Assembly (NCBI RefSeq): GCF_002850255.1
Contig: NZ_CP022522.1
Coordinates: 1,349,001 to 1,413,000 of the forward strand
Direction of reading: 5' to 3'
Source: Pseudoalteromonas sp. NC201
Lineage (GTDB): Bacteria; Pseudomonadota; Gammaproteobacteria; Enterobacterales; Alteromonadaceae
Length of the DNA stretch: 64,000 bases
The position numbers were made by a program, and so were the translations under genes. Under the pieces are notes generated by a model. It was not told the DNA's origin. It saw nothing but the letters and a program-made list of their open reading frames with translations, and searched no databases. Below, piece after piece: positions 8,095 to 16,494 of this stretch. Position 1 is the first letter of the stretch. Each line of letters begins with the position of its first letter.

Positions 8095-10353
8095 ATGAAT
8101 AAAAGCAATAAATTTTGGCTCGGTTTAAGTTATCCCATGATGGCAGGAGCTGCACTTGCGGAACCTATCGTGGTTGATGGTAAGTTGAATGAAGCGCAGT
8201 GGGGTTCAGCTACACAGTTTGAACAATTTGTTCAGGTTGTGCCTGTAACTTTGGCATCTGCCAATGACAAAATTACCGCAAAAGCTTTTGCAACCGCCGA
8301 CGGTGTTTATATTGGTATTAAAAACTTCCAGAATGAAGCCGAGCGCAAGCGACAATTCAATATCCATGACCGCTTTATGCAAGCTGACTTCAATCGGGTA
8401 GTTGTGGACTTTTCAGGCGACGGTAGTAGTGCATATCAATTTTCGGTGACATTAGGTGGCGGCTCGCAAGATGGTGTTGTAACCCCAAGCTTAAACGTGG
8501 ATTACGATTGGGATGGGGACTGGCACTATGCCAATCACATTGACGATACGTATTGGACCACGGAATTATTGATCCCTTGGCATACCGTGTCGTTTCAGCC
8601 AGGAGATGAGCAGGGGCTTACAAAGATTGGGGTTTCGGTACAGTTGTATGAACTTAAAAGTAATTTTATCTATGCAAACCATGAGGATACAACAGCAAAT
8701 AGTGATTTCTTCCTGACCATGCCAAAGATCGCAGCACAGATCCCCGCGCATTCTCAATTGGCATTTGTGCCTTACTTTGCGCATCAGGCTCAATTTGCAC
8801 CGCTAAGCACTTCACCTTCCGAGCGCCAGCACCAGTCCGATGTTGGCTTTGATTTGTTTTACAAGCCTTCTCATCATCAGAAGGTGAGTCTTGCCGTGAA
8901 TCCTGACTTTGGTCAGGTGGATATCGATGATGTTGACGTGAATTATTCAGCCGTGGAAACGCTTCGCACCGATAAACGTCCATTTTTCACCCAAGATATC
9001 AGCCTTTTTGACGTTGCTGCACTTGAAAGCACTAAGCTTATTCATACTCGTCGGATAGGGGCATCAAGTGATGATGGTACACGCGCAATCACCCCCATAG
9101 ATGCGGCACTACGATTTGTGCATAAAGGAAAGTCGGTACAATTTGGTACTTTTGCTGTGTCTGAGTCGGACTTTTCGGACGATATTGGTAAGCAGTTTTT
9201 TGCAACAAGAGCTAATTATCGCACGCAAGATTGGCAGGTCGGTGTGCTTGCAACCAAAACAGATCGGCCATTTCTTGAACGCGATGCCATGAGTTATGCC
9301 CTTGATGGCCAGTATCGTAGTGATACTTGGTCTTTCAAAGGCGCGCTATTGCAAACAGAGGTAGAAACACAAAAGCAACATGTTACAGGTCAAGGTGTAT
9401 CGCTAGACGCGGAGTATCAACTTTCTTTACAGACGAAGTTCGCTGCGCGCTACTTTGCTGTGGATGACGAATTTGATAACCGTGATCTCGGCTATATGAA
9501 ACGCAATGACTGGCAGGTGAGCGAGCTTTATGGTGAATACTCGATGCACCCAAAAGACAGCTGGTTTACCAGGTTTAAGCAGTCACTCACACTGAGGCAT
9601 GAGCAAAACAATGCTGGAACAGGTTTAGCGGCCAGACAAGCATATTTAGCGCAGTTTTTGTTGGCAAATGGTGGTCAGCTTAACCTCGGGCTAGATTATT
9701 ACACTAGCGGTAAACAAGACAACTTAGGGCGAGGCACTGAGGTGTTTGAGATGCCAAGCCGTATAGAGTCTCGGGTCTTTTATCAAAGCCCTTATGTGGG
9801 GGATTTTTCTTGGGCTGCGAGTATAGAGCTTGACCAAGAAGGAATATCAGGCTCAGCACAGCAATACGCCGTGGATTTGACGTGGATGCCACACTACAAC
9901 TGGAACCTTAAGTTGAGTAATTTCTTTAGAAGCGGTGATGGCTGGCTGATGGCGAACGGGCAAAACCGCTTGAGTGAATACGACAGAGATGAGTTTTCCA
10001 ATAAGTTGGAATTTAACGGTCGGATCACCGACAACCTTGAACTCAGTGGTTCGCTACAGTGGACGATACTTGAAGCACAAAGTAAGACGATTTATCAAAT
10101 TACCAACGGAGAGCTTCACGAAATTCATGGTGACACCAGTTTTGACGACAGGCGCTTAGCAAGCCAGATAAAACTGCGTTATCGCATGGGTGCATATTCA
10201 GATATTTTTTTAGTGTATCAACGCGGAGGTGCAAACTTTTCGACACTTGAAAAGTCGCAAGTCGGGCGCAGAGACTGGTTTGGTAGTGTCGCTGATTTAT
10301 GGCAGCAACCAGTGCAAGACTTAGTGACGTTTAAAGTGCGATATTTATTTTAA
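8095..10353 (+). CDS. Outer-membrane DUF5916 protein with N-terminal CBM9-like domain
   Basis: A 752-residue exported protein. The signal peptide ends near AGAALAEP. Residues ~25-215 resemble the carbohydrate-binding family 9 fold (VVDGKLNEAQW, then an EAERKRQF/DRF region). The rest is the DUF5916 beta-barrel part with NPDFGQVDIDDVDVNYS and KRPFFTQD, ending in an aromatic residue (KVRYLF), as outer-membrane barrels do. The ATG at 8095 follows a GAGGAAAG site; the ATG four bases earlier is out of frame. Related proteins often accompany hydrolases or regulators in marine bacteria, but their role is poorly known. It is divergent from the ToxR/CadC-like gene, its likely regulator. Confidence 0.85.
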   Translation: MNKSNKFWLGLSYPMMAGAALAEPIVVDGKLNEAQWGSATQFEQFVQVVPVTLASANDKITAKAFATADGVYIGIKNFQNEAERKRQFNIHDRFMQADFNRVVVDFSGDGSSAYQFSVTLGGGSQDGVVTPSLNVDYDWDGDWHYANHIDDTYWTTELLIPWHTVSFQPGDEQGLTKIGVSVQLYELKSNFIYANHEDTTANSDFFLTMPKIAAQIPAHSQLAFVPYFAHQAQFAPLSTSPSERQHQSDVGFDLFYKPSHHQKVSLAVNPDFGQVDIDDVDVNYSAVETLRTDKRPFFTQDISLFDVAALESTKLIHTRRIGASSDDGTRAITPIDAALRFVHKGKSVQFGTFAVSESDFSDDIGKQFFATRANYRTQDWQVGVLATKTDRPFLERDAMSYALDGQYRSDTWSFKGALLQTEVETQKQHVTGQGVSLDAEYQLSLQTKFAARYFAVDDEFDNRDLGYMKRNDWQVSELYGEYSMHPKDSWFTRFKQSLTLRHEQNNAGTGLAARQAYLAQFLLANGGQLNLGLDYYTSGKQDNLGRGTEVFEMPSRIESRVFYQSPYVGDFSWAASIELDQEGISGSAQQYAVDLTWMPHYNWNLKLSNFFRSGDGWLMANGQNRLSEYDRDEFSNKLEFNGRITDNLELSGSLQWTILEAQSKTIYQITNGELHEIHGDTSFDDRRLASQIKLRYRMGAYSDIFLVYQRGGANFSTLEKSQVGRRDWFGSVADLWQQPVQDLVTFKVRYLF

Positions 10354-10380
10354 AACACTAGAGCTGTGTTCCCCCGGCTC

Positions 10381-10548
10381 TAATACCAATTTTCTTAATT
10401 AAGTGGTCTATTTTGAGGCGAGAAAATCTTGTCGATAACCAGGCAAAAATTTTGTTATTTAGTTGTTCTAAATAAGAAATTTTTAACGCTGTTAGCGTCA
10501 GATTTATTCCTTCAAATTGAGCAAGTATTAAGCCAAATTGGTATAATC
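10381..10548. repeat. Putative interspersed repeat with imperfect terminal inverted repeats
   Basis: The segment opens with TAATACCAATTTTCTTAAT and closes with the near-complement ATTAAGCCAAATTGGTATAA, about 165 bp apart. It contains no gene. It resembles non-coding repeats that I recall being scattered in Pseudoalteromonas genomes, but only this one copy is visible here, so copy number is untested. Confidence 0.45.
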
Positions 10549-10558
10549 TGCCAAGAAA

Positions 10559-10582
10559 AAAGGTCAGAAAATTCTGACCTTT
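10559..10582. terminator. Bidirectional rho-independent terminator
   Basis: AAAGGTCAGA (10559-10568) and TCTGACCTTT (10573-10582) form a perfect 10-bp stem. A-rich and T-rich flanks suit termination from both sides. It lies between the DUF5916 gene and the convergent fadE. Confidence 0.75.
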
Positions 10583-10636
10583 ATATCCACGCTAATTGCT
10601 ATGGTAGTATGGATCACACTACCTAAACAAAAATAG

Positions 10637-13090
10637 TTATGCTGCGTCTGCTTTACTTGATTCCTTCGTTCTTGCTTTACCGGCAAGTAACTCTTCAGGG
10701 TCAAAGTCATCAACGTTGATAACGGCAAGACGTTTCGCTTCAACGGCAGTCAATTTAGCTGCTTCGTCTTCGCTCAGTACACCTGCTTCAAGCCCCATTG
10801 CTGCTACTTTATCAAGTTGCATAAACGGTAACTTTTTACCAGTACCACGGCATACCTTTTCAAATAACGGCTCTACGGCAAGAATGTCTTTTAGCGTTTG
10901 CTCTTGCTTACCAAGCAAGCACAGAGGCTCATCTTTTAAGTAGATGTGTGTTGCAAGGCGGTCACGCGTTTCGCTAGATACTTGAAGTAGCTGAGCAAGT
11001 TTGTGCTCCATTTTGTCGGTTGGTTTACGAACCGGACGACCAAATGGGAACAGTACCACTTTCAACAAACCACGTAATGCAGCAGAAGGCATGTTGTTGA
11101 TTAAGTCAGCAAGGGCACGTTGACAAAGGTACAGGTGCTCCTGACAAGACCATTGCACAAAAGGTAAGTCTTCTTTACGACGACCTTCATCGTTATAGCG
11201 CTTAAGCGTTGCAGAAACCAGATAAAGGTAGCTTAATAAGTCGCCCAAACGTGCAGAAATACGCTCTTTACGCTTAAGTGAACCACCAAATACAGCCATA
11301 CAAATATCAGACATTAATGCCAATGATGCACTGTAACGAGCAGCATTACGATAATAAACAGCGGTTTCATCGTTAAATGGTACTTTGGTGAAACGTGCAC
11401 CGGTTAGCGCTAACCACTTAGTTCTTACCAAGTTCGACATAGTGAAACCGATGTGACCCATCAAGGATTTATCGAAGCTATCAAGCGCTTCTTGTTTATC
11501 TTTGATAGAACAAGCTTCAAGTTCAGCCAGTACAAAAGGATGGCAGCGAATAGCGCCTTGACCGTAGATGATCATGTTACGGGTTAGGATGTTTGCACCT
11601 TCTACCGTAATTGCAATTGGTGCACCTTGGTAACCACGGCCAACGTAGTTGTTTGGACCTAGACAAATCCCTTTACCACCATGAATATCCATGGCATGGA
11701 TGGTTGAAGCACGCATTTGTTCGGTTAAGTGGTACTTCAAAATGGCAGAAACAACCGAAGGTTTTTCACCTAAATCTACCGCGCCAGTTGACATAGTCAC
11801 CGCAGCATCAGAGCTATACGCATAGCCACCAAGTTTCGCTAGTGCCTCTTCAATCCCTTCCATCTTACCGATAGGCAGTTTGAACTGGCGACGAATGCGG
11901 CTGTATGCGCCACTTGCAACTGCAAGGGATTTAATACCACCGGCAGAGTTTGAAGGTAGCGTAATAACACGACCAACCGACAAACACTCAACCAGCATGC
12001 GCCAGCCTTGTCCTGCCATTTTTGCGCCACCGATAATGAAATCGAGTGGTACAAACACGTTTTCGCCTTGGGTAGGGCCATTTTGGAATGGCACATTCAG
12101 TGGGAAATGACGTCGGCCAATTTTTACGCCTGGCGTGTTTGTAGGAATAAGCGCACAAGTAATACCTAACTCTTCTTTATCACCTAATAGACCGTCCGGG
12201 TCGCGCATCTTAAACGCCAGACCAAGTACAGTCGCAACAGGTGCTAAAGTAATATAGCGTTTGTTCCACGTTAGGCTAATACCTAATACTTCTTCACCTT
12301 CCCATTCGCCTTTACATACCACACCAAAGTCAGGGATAGATGAAGCATCAGAGCCCGCTTCTGGTGACGTTAATGCAAAACAAGGGATTTCATCACCCAC
12401 TGCTAGACGAGGTAAGTAGTGTTCCTTTTGCTCGTCAGTACCGTAGTGCTGAAGTAGTTCGCCTGGGCCTAACGAGTTAGGTACGCCCACGATAGACGAA
12501 AGTAAAGTTGATTTACTGGTAAGCTTTTGTAGTACACAAGATTGCGCGTAAGCTGAAAACTCAAGACCACCGTATTGCTTTTTGATGATCATCGCAAAGA
12601 ACTTGTTGTCTTTTAAGTATTGCCACACGTCTTGCGGTAAGTCAGTCAGTTCGTGCGTTGCTTCCCAATCGTTAAGCATGGCACACACTTCTTCCACCGG
12701 ACCATCCAAAAACGCTTGCTCTTCAACGCTCAAGCGTGGCTTAGGAAACTGATGAAGTTTATCCCAGTTTGGGTTACCACAAAATAGATCGGCTTCCCAC
12801 CAAGTGGTACCTGCATCAATCGCTGACTTTTCGGTTTCTGACATTGTCGGCGTAACTTTTTTGAACGCTTTAAATGCTGGAGCCACGATGTATTGCTGAC
12901 GCAGGTTCGTTACTGAAAGCGGAATAACAATCGCTAAGAAAATTAACCAAGAGATAATGCCAAATGCACCAGCAAAGGTGCCAACTAGCATTGTAACTGC
13001 TGCAATACCTAGAGCGGTATTCCAGCTTGCGCGATGATAGCTTGCTGCGCTGAGCAAGGCTAACAACGCGAGAACAAATATAAGTGTCAT
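10637..13090 (-). CDS. fadE: Acyl-CoA dehydrogenase FadE
   Basis: An 817-residue protein, close to the 814 of E. coli FadE. It catalyses the first step of fatty acid beta-oxidation, FAD-dependent dehydrogenation of acyl-CoA to trans-2-enoyl-CoA. Two hydrophobic segments at the N-terminus (residues ~2-18 and ~25-60) anchor it to the membrane, typical of FadE and absent from short-chain enzymes. The substrate and FAD regions read [30 protein letters not shown] and [20 protein letters not shown]. The start at 13090 has AAGGAAGA upstream; a start 10 codons earlier lacks support. It is a single-gene unit with a FadR-like operator just upstream, so induction by fatty acids is likely. Confidence 0.95.
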   Translation of the reverse strand: MTLIFVLALLALLSAASYHRASWNTALGIAAVTMLVGTFAGAFGIISWLIFLAIVIPLSVTNLRQQYIVAPAFKAFKKVTPTMSETEKSAIDAGTTWWEADLFCGNPNWDKLHQFPKPRLSVEEQAFLDGPVEEVCAMLNDWEATHELTDLPQDVWQYLKDNKFFAMIIKKQYGGLEFSAYAQSCVLQKLTSKSTLLSSIVGVPNSLGPGELLQHYGTDEQKEHYLPRLAVGDEIPCFALTSPEAGSDASSIPDFGVVCKGEWEGEEVLGISLTWNKRYITLAPVATVLGLAFKMRDPDGLLGDKEELGITCALIPTNTPGVKIGRRHFPLNVPFQNGPTQGENVFVPLDFIIGGAKMAGQGWRMLVECLSVGRVITLPSNSAGGIKSLAVASGAYSRIRRQFKLPIGKMEGIEEALAKLGGYAYSSDAAVTMSTGAVDLGEKPSVVSAILKYHLTEQMRASTIHAMDIHGGKGICLGPNNYVGRGYQGAPIAITVEGANILTRNMIIYGQGAIRCHPFVLAELEACSIKDKQEALDSFDKSLMGHIGFTMSNLVRTKWLALTGARFTKVPFNDETAVYYRNAARYSASLALMSDICMAVFGGSLKRKERISARLGDLLSYLYLVSATLKRYNDEGRRKEDLPFVQWSCQEHLYLCQRALADLINNMPSAALRGLLKVVLFPFGRPVRKPTDKMEHKLAQLLQVSSETRDRLATHIYLKDEPLCLLGKQEQTLKDILAVEPLFEKVCRGTGKKLPFMQLDKVAAMGLEAGVLSEDEAAKLTAVEAKRLAVINVDDFDPEELLAGKARTKESSKADAA

Positions 13091-13108
13091 GTTGTTCTTC
13101 CTTATAAG

Positions 13109-13119
13109 AGGTCTGACCA
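13109..13119. promoter_or_regulatory. FadR-like operator upstream of fadE
   Basis: AGGTCTGACCA matches the core of the FadR consensus (TGGTCNGACCA) at all but one position. It lies about 20 bp before the fadE start. Which fatty-acid regulator this organism uses cannot be seen here, so the assignment rests on the motif and on fadE being a standard FadR target. Confidence 0.5.
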
Positions 13120-13622
13120 CCCAGTTAGACTAGCTGGTTAACGCTGATATTTCAAGCGTCTTCATACCCTCTATGCGAATTAGTTGATGCCTTGTTGTGA
13201 CATATTATTTACGTTTTGTACTGAATCTGAGTGTTAAATGAGTCATGCTTCTCATGTCAGTAATTTAAAAGTTATTGATTACACCCCAGCTATAACTTGA
13301 GAGAATTTTCAACGCTATTAATTACTGATCGATATTTAAGTGTAATGAACGTAGTGCAATATGACGAAAATGCACATGAAATTTCTTTCAGAGAAGTTCG
13401 TTATCTGTGCATTATAATTGCCAAAACTTCATGTCGGATTTGCATTGAAATACACGTTAATGTTTCTACAATTGGGTTAAGCATAGCCACGAAATGGTGC
13501 TTTTAAGAATTGCTAAGGAGTAGCAAATGCAGTCCATTTTCTTGGTAGCTATGTGAGTTAGGATTTATCGCTACGACCTAGTGTAGCGGTTGATATTGCT
13601 GTCCATGTTAAGGAGAAACAAG
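13120..13622. other. Intergenic region between fadE and a small membrane protein gene
   Basis: About 500 bp between divergent genes. It must hold the fadE promoter and the promoter of the rightward gene. An open frame at 13297-13506 has no ribosome site or recognisable protein features and is not called. No clear repeat or structured RNA was seen. Confidence 0.4.
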
Positions 13623-13943
13623 ATGCAGCAGAGTATTTTTTATCTAGTCACTATTTTGGCCTTTGCCGCCATGTTGTCGGCCTTTCACCTCTTTCCTGAA
13701 GCGGTAATTTTTAATGTTTTTAGCAGTTTGTTTGCCGCATTACTTGGCTACCGAGCTTATACCCGTTGGGCTTTATTATTGTGTTGTATTAACGTGTTGG
13801 CCATGACGTTTTGTCCTTTGCTTGATTCAGGTGGCTGGTTAAGTCTCAAGGGAGCGGTCGTTTTTGTATGCTGTGTGATGTTTTTTGCAATAGCGTTTGG
13901 TTGCAATAAAGCGGTGACACAAAATAAAAGGTTTTATTATTAG
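13623..13943 (+). CDS. Small inner-membrane protein
   Basis: A 106-residue protein of four hydrophobic segments (e.g. IFYLVTILAFAAMLSAFHLF at the N-terminus and GAVVFVCCVMFFAIAFGCN near the C-terminus). The start at 13623 is preceded by AAGGAG at good spacing; longer upstream starts are not supported. It is rich in cysteine within its membrane segments. It lies upstream of pdxB and a strong hairpin separates the two. I do not recognise the family and no function is assigned. Confidence 0.65.
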   Translation: MQQSIFYLVTILAFAAMLSAFHLFPEAVIFNVFSSLFAALLGYRAYTRWALLLCCINVLAMTFCPLLDSGGWLSLKGAVVFVCCVMFFAIAFGCNKAVTQNKRFYY

Positions 13944-13970
13944 TCGCCTAGCTTGCCATGTTAAACTCGA

Positions 13971-13995
13971 CTCAGGCGATGTGTTATCGCCTGAG
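13971..13995. terminator. Hairpin before pdxB
   Basis: CTCAGGCGAT and ATCGCCTGAG form a perfect 10-bp stem around a 5-nt loop. It lies 27 bp after the small membrane protein gene and 31 bp before the pdxB start. No T-run follows, so it may be a terminator of modest strength or part of the pdxB leader. Confidence 0.5.
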
Positions 13996-14026
13996 TACTC
14001 GAGACAATAGGTGACAGGAAACCCGC

Positions 14027-15151
14027 ATGCGAATATTAGCCGATCAAAATATGCCCTTAGTTGAGTCATTCTTCTGCGAAATTGGTGAGGTAACACGGTT
14101 TGATGGCCGTAACCTTCAACCTGACGAGCTAAAAAACGTCGATATTCTGTTGACTCGCTCAGTCACTAAGGTCAATGAGGCCCTGTTAGCACAAGCAGAT
14201 AATCTGAAGTTTGTTGGGACTGCGACAATAGGGATTGATCATATTGATACCTCATTGTTGGCCAGCGCCAATATCTCGTTCAGCAGCGCACCAGGCTGTA
14301 ATGCGATAGCTGTTGCCGAGTACGTGATAAGCGCTCTACTTGCATACGCACAAGAAACTTCCACGCCACTTCAAGATAAAACGATTGCCATCATTGGTGT
14401 TGGTAATATTGGCGCGTGTTTGGCATCAAAGCTTAAAGGGCTTGGTCTTACGATATTATTGTGTGACCCCGTAAGACAGCAAGCGGGGACATTGGATTCA
14501 CATGTAGCCTTAGATGAAGCCTTAGCGCGCGCGGATATCGTGACATTTCACGTTCCATTAGTTAAGCAAGGCCCGCATAAAACGGTTCATCTACTTGATG
14601 CACCGCGGATAGCGGCATTAAAGCCGGGTACGGTGATAATCAATGCAAGCCGTGGAGATGTTATCGATAATCAAGCGCTTTTGCACGCGGTAGAGAAGGG
14701 GCAAGCGCTCGAGCTGATCTTAGACGTTTGGGAAAATGAGCCGAATATTTTGCAGTCATTATTGCAATATACTCGCTTTGCATCTGTGCATATTGCCGGC
14801 CATACGCTAGAGGGTAAGGCGCGAGGCACGCAAATGTTATACGAAGCCGTATGCCGAGAATTCGATTTACCAGCCAGCAAAACGATTAGTGATTTTCTTC
14901 CTAAGCCAAGTGTCACTGGCTGCCAATTGCAAAGCACAGCCAACGAGCAGGATATTATCAATTTAGCGCATCTTGTTTATGACATTCGTCGTGATGATGG
15001 CATCATGAGAAAACAGCTAAACACATTGGGCTTTGATACCTTGCGTAAAGCATATCCCGTGCGTCGAGAATTTAGTACAATTGCAGTCAATAATGACTCA
15101 CCAATCAGTGAAAAGCTTTACCAACTTGGCTTTTCTGAGCACAAGAGTTAA
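14027..15151 (+). CDS. pdxB: Erythronate-4-phosphate dehydrogenase
   Basis: A 374-residue NAD-dependent D-2-hydroxyacid dehydrogenase that oxidises 4-phospho-erythronate in the pyridoxal phosphate (vitamin B6) pathway. The N-terminus MRILADQNMPLVE is typical of PdxB. The nucleotide-binding motif is IGVGNIGACLA (~residues 123-133), and the signature region NASRGDVIDN and the catalytic His segment HIAGHTLEGKARG are present. Length and C-terminal dimerisation region match the family. It precedes an asd-type gene and fimV-truA, the same order as pdxB-usg-truA in E. coli. Confidence 0.95.
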   Translation: MRILADQNMPLVESFFCEIGEVTRFDGRNLQPDELKNVDILLTRSVTKVNEALLAQADNLKFVGTATIGIDHIDTSLLASANISFSSAPGCNAIAVAEYVISALLAYAQETSTPLQDKTIAIIGVGNIGACLASKLKGLGLTILLCDPVRQQAGTLDSHVALDEALARADIVTFHVPLVKQGPHKTVHLLDAPRIAALKPGTVIINASRGDVIDNQALLHAVEKGQALELILDVWENEPNILQSLLQYTRFASVHIAGHTLEGKARGTQMLYEAVCREFDLPASKTISDFLPKPSVTGCQLQSTANEQDIINLAHLVYDIRRDDGIMRKQLNTLGFDTLRKAYPVRREFSTIAVNNDSPISEKLYQLGFSEHKS

Positions 15152-15188
15152 GTGCTGTGGTTGGTATATTACAGAATGAGGAAAAATA

Positions 15189-16205
15189 ATGTCGCAAAAA
15201 TATAATGTTGCGGTACTTGGCGCAACAGGTCTTGTTGGCAAGCAAATTATCGAATTACTAGCAGAACGAAAGTTTCCTGTAGACACATTATACCCACTCG
15301 CGAGTAGCCGAAGCGCGGGTGAAGAGATTGACTTTATGGGTGAAAAAATCGAAGTTCTGGATGTTGAAGAGTTTGATTTTTCTAATGCCCATATCGGTTT
15401 GTTTTCAGCGGGTGGTTCCGTGTCGGAGAAATATGCACCAATCGCCGCTGACGCTGGCTGCATTGTGATAGATAACACCTCACATTTTAGATACGACTTT
15501 GATATTCCATTAGTAGTTCCTGAGGTGAATAAAGACAGTCTTGCCGATTTTAGAAATCGTAATATCATTGCTAACCCAAACTGCTCTACAATCCAAATGC
15601 TAGTGGCACTTAAACCAATTTATGATGCCTATGGCATTGACAGAATTAATGTCTCAACTTATCAAGCGGTATCTGGTGCAGGTAAAGAAGCGGTAGATGA
15701 GTTGGCTAAGCAAACTGCAAACTTAATGAATGCAAGACCGATGGAAAACGAAGTGTTTAGCAAACAAATCGCTTTTAATGTCATTCCTCAAATTGATGCG
15801 TTCCAAGAAAATGGTTACACCAAAGAAGAAATGAAGATGGTGTGGGAAACGCAAAAAATCTTGGGCGACTCAAGTGTTTTGGTTAACCCGACTGCGGTTC
15901 GCGTTCCTGTGTTTTTTGGTCATGCTGAAGCCATTCATCTTGAAACGCGCATGCCTTATGATCTTGAACATGTTAAGCAGTTACTTGCTGATGCGCCGGG
16001 TGTTGAACTAATTGAAGACGAAAACGACTACCCAACACCGGTAAGTGATGCAAGTGGTAACGATACCGTTTATGTGGGTCGTGTAAGGCAAGATATTTCA
16101 CATCCATTGGGCTTAAACTTATGGGTGGTATCAGACAACACCAGAAAAGGTGCAGCAACAAATAGCATTCAAATAGCAGAAGCCCTTATAGAAAGCTATC
16201 TATAG
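15189..16205 (+). CDS. asd: Aspartate-semialdehyde dehydrogenase (Usg/Asd2 type)
   Basis: A 338-residue NADPH-dependent enzyme that reduces aspartyl phosphate to aspartate semialdehyde for lysine, threonine, methionine and peptidoglycan precursors. The N-terminal nucleotide motif is GATGLVGKQ. The catalytic Cys is in NPNCSTIQM (~residue 131), with substrate-binding SGAGKEAVDEL further on. E. coli Usg, at the same position between pdxB and truA, is a paralogue; here the active-site Cys is present, so catalysis is likely, as in the Vibrio enzyme. GAGGAAAA precedes the ATG. Two hairpins follow the gene. Confidence 0.93.
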   Translation: MSQKYNVAVLGATGLVGKQIIELLAERKFPVDTLYPLASSRSAGEEIDFMGEKIEVLDVEEFDFSNAHIGLFSAGGSVSEKYAPIAADAGCIVIDNTSHFRYDFDIPLVVPEVNKDSLADFRNRNIIANPNCSTIQMLVALKPIYDAYGIDRINVSTYQAVSGAGKEAVDELAKQTANLMNARPMENEVFSKQIAFNVIPQIDAFQENGYTKEEMKMVWETQKILGDSSVLVNPTAVRVPVFFGHAEAIHLETRMPYDLEHVKQLLADAPGVELIEDENDYPTPVSDASGNDTVYVGRVRQDISHPLGLNLWVVSDNTRKGAATNSIQIAEALIESYL

Positions 16206-16224
16206 GTACCCTTTGATATCGCAA

Positions 16225-16290
16225 AGTAAGCAAAATTTTGCTTACTATTCTGCGTTATAACGGCAAACTTCTGCCAAGAAGTTTGCCGTT
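16225..16290. terminator. Two consecutive perfect hairpins after asd
   Basis: The first is a 22-bp palindrome (AGTAAGCAAAATTTTGCTTACT without loop) at 16225-16246. The second pairs AACGGCAAACTTCT (16259-16272) with its complement at 16277-16290 around a 4-nt loop. Neither is followed by a long T-run. They likely end the pdxB-asd transcript. Confidence 0.55.
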
Positions 16291-16494
16291 AGGTCAAATA
16301 CTTGACTATTCTTCACCTATATCAACTATTCCAGAATCAGTAAAAAGCATTATAACCATGTTAACTTTCAATACGTTGCAATGGATATTCCAACATATCT
16401 GGTTTATAGTTTGCATTTGGAATAGAGCTTGCTTCAAAGCCATAATAATAAAATGTCGTTTAACGGGTGTTAAACATTTGAGTAAAGGATCGGC

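Noticed and set aside
8666..8983. Antisense frame inside the DUF5916 gene
   Set aside because: Shadow of a well-supported coding region.
13297..13506. Possible 69-codon gene upstream of the small membrane protein
   Set aside because: No ribosome site and it overlaps the expected promoter region; composition looks random.
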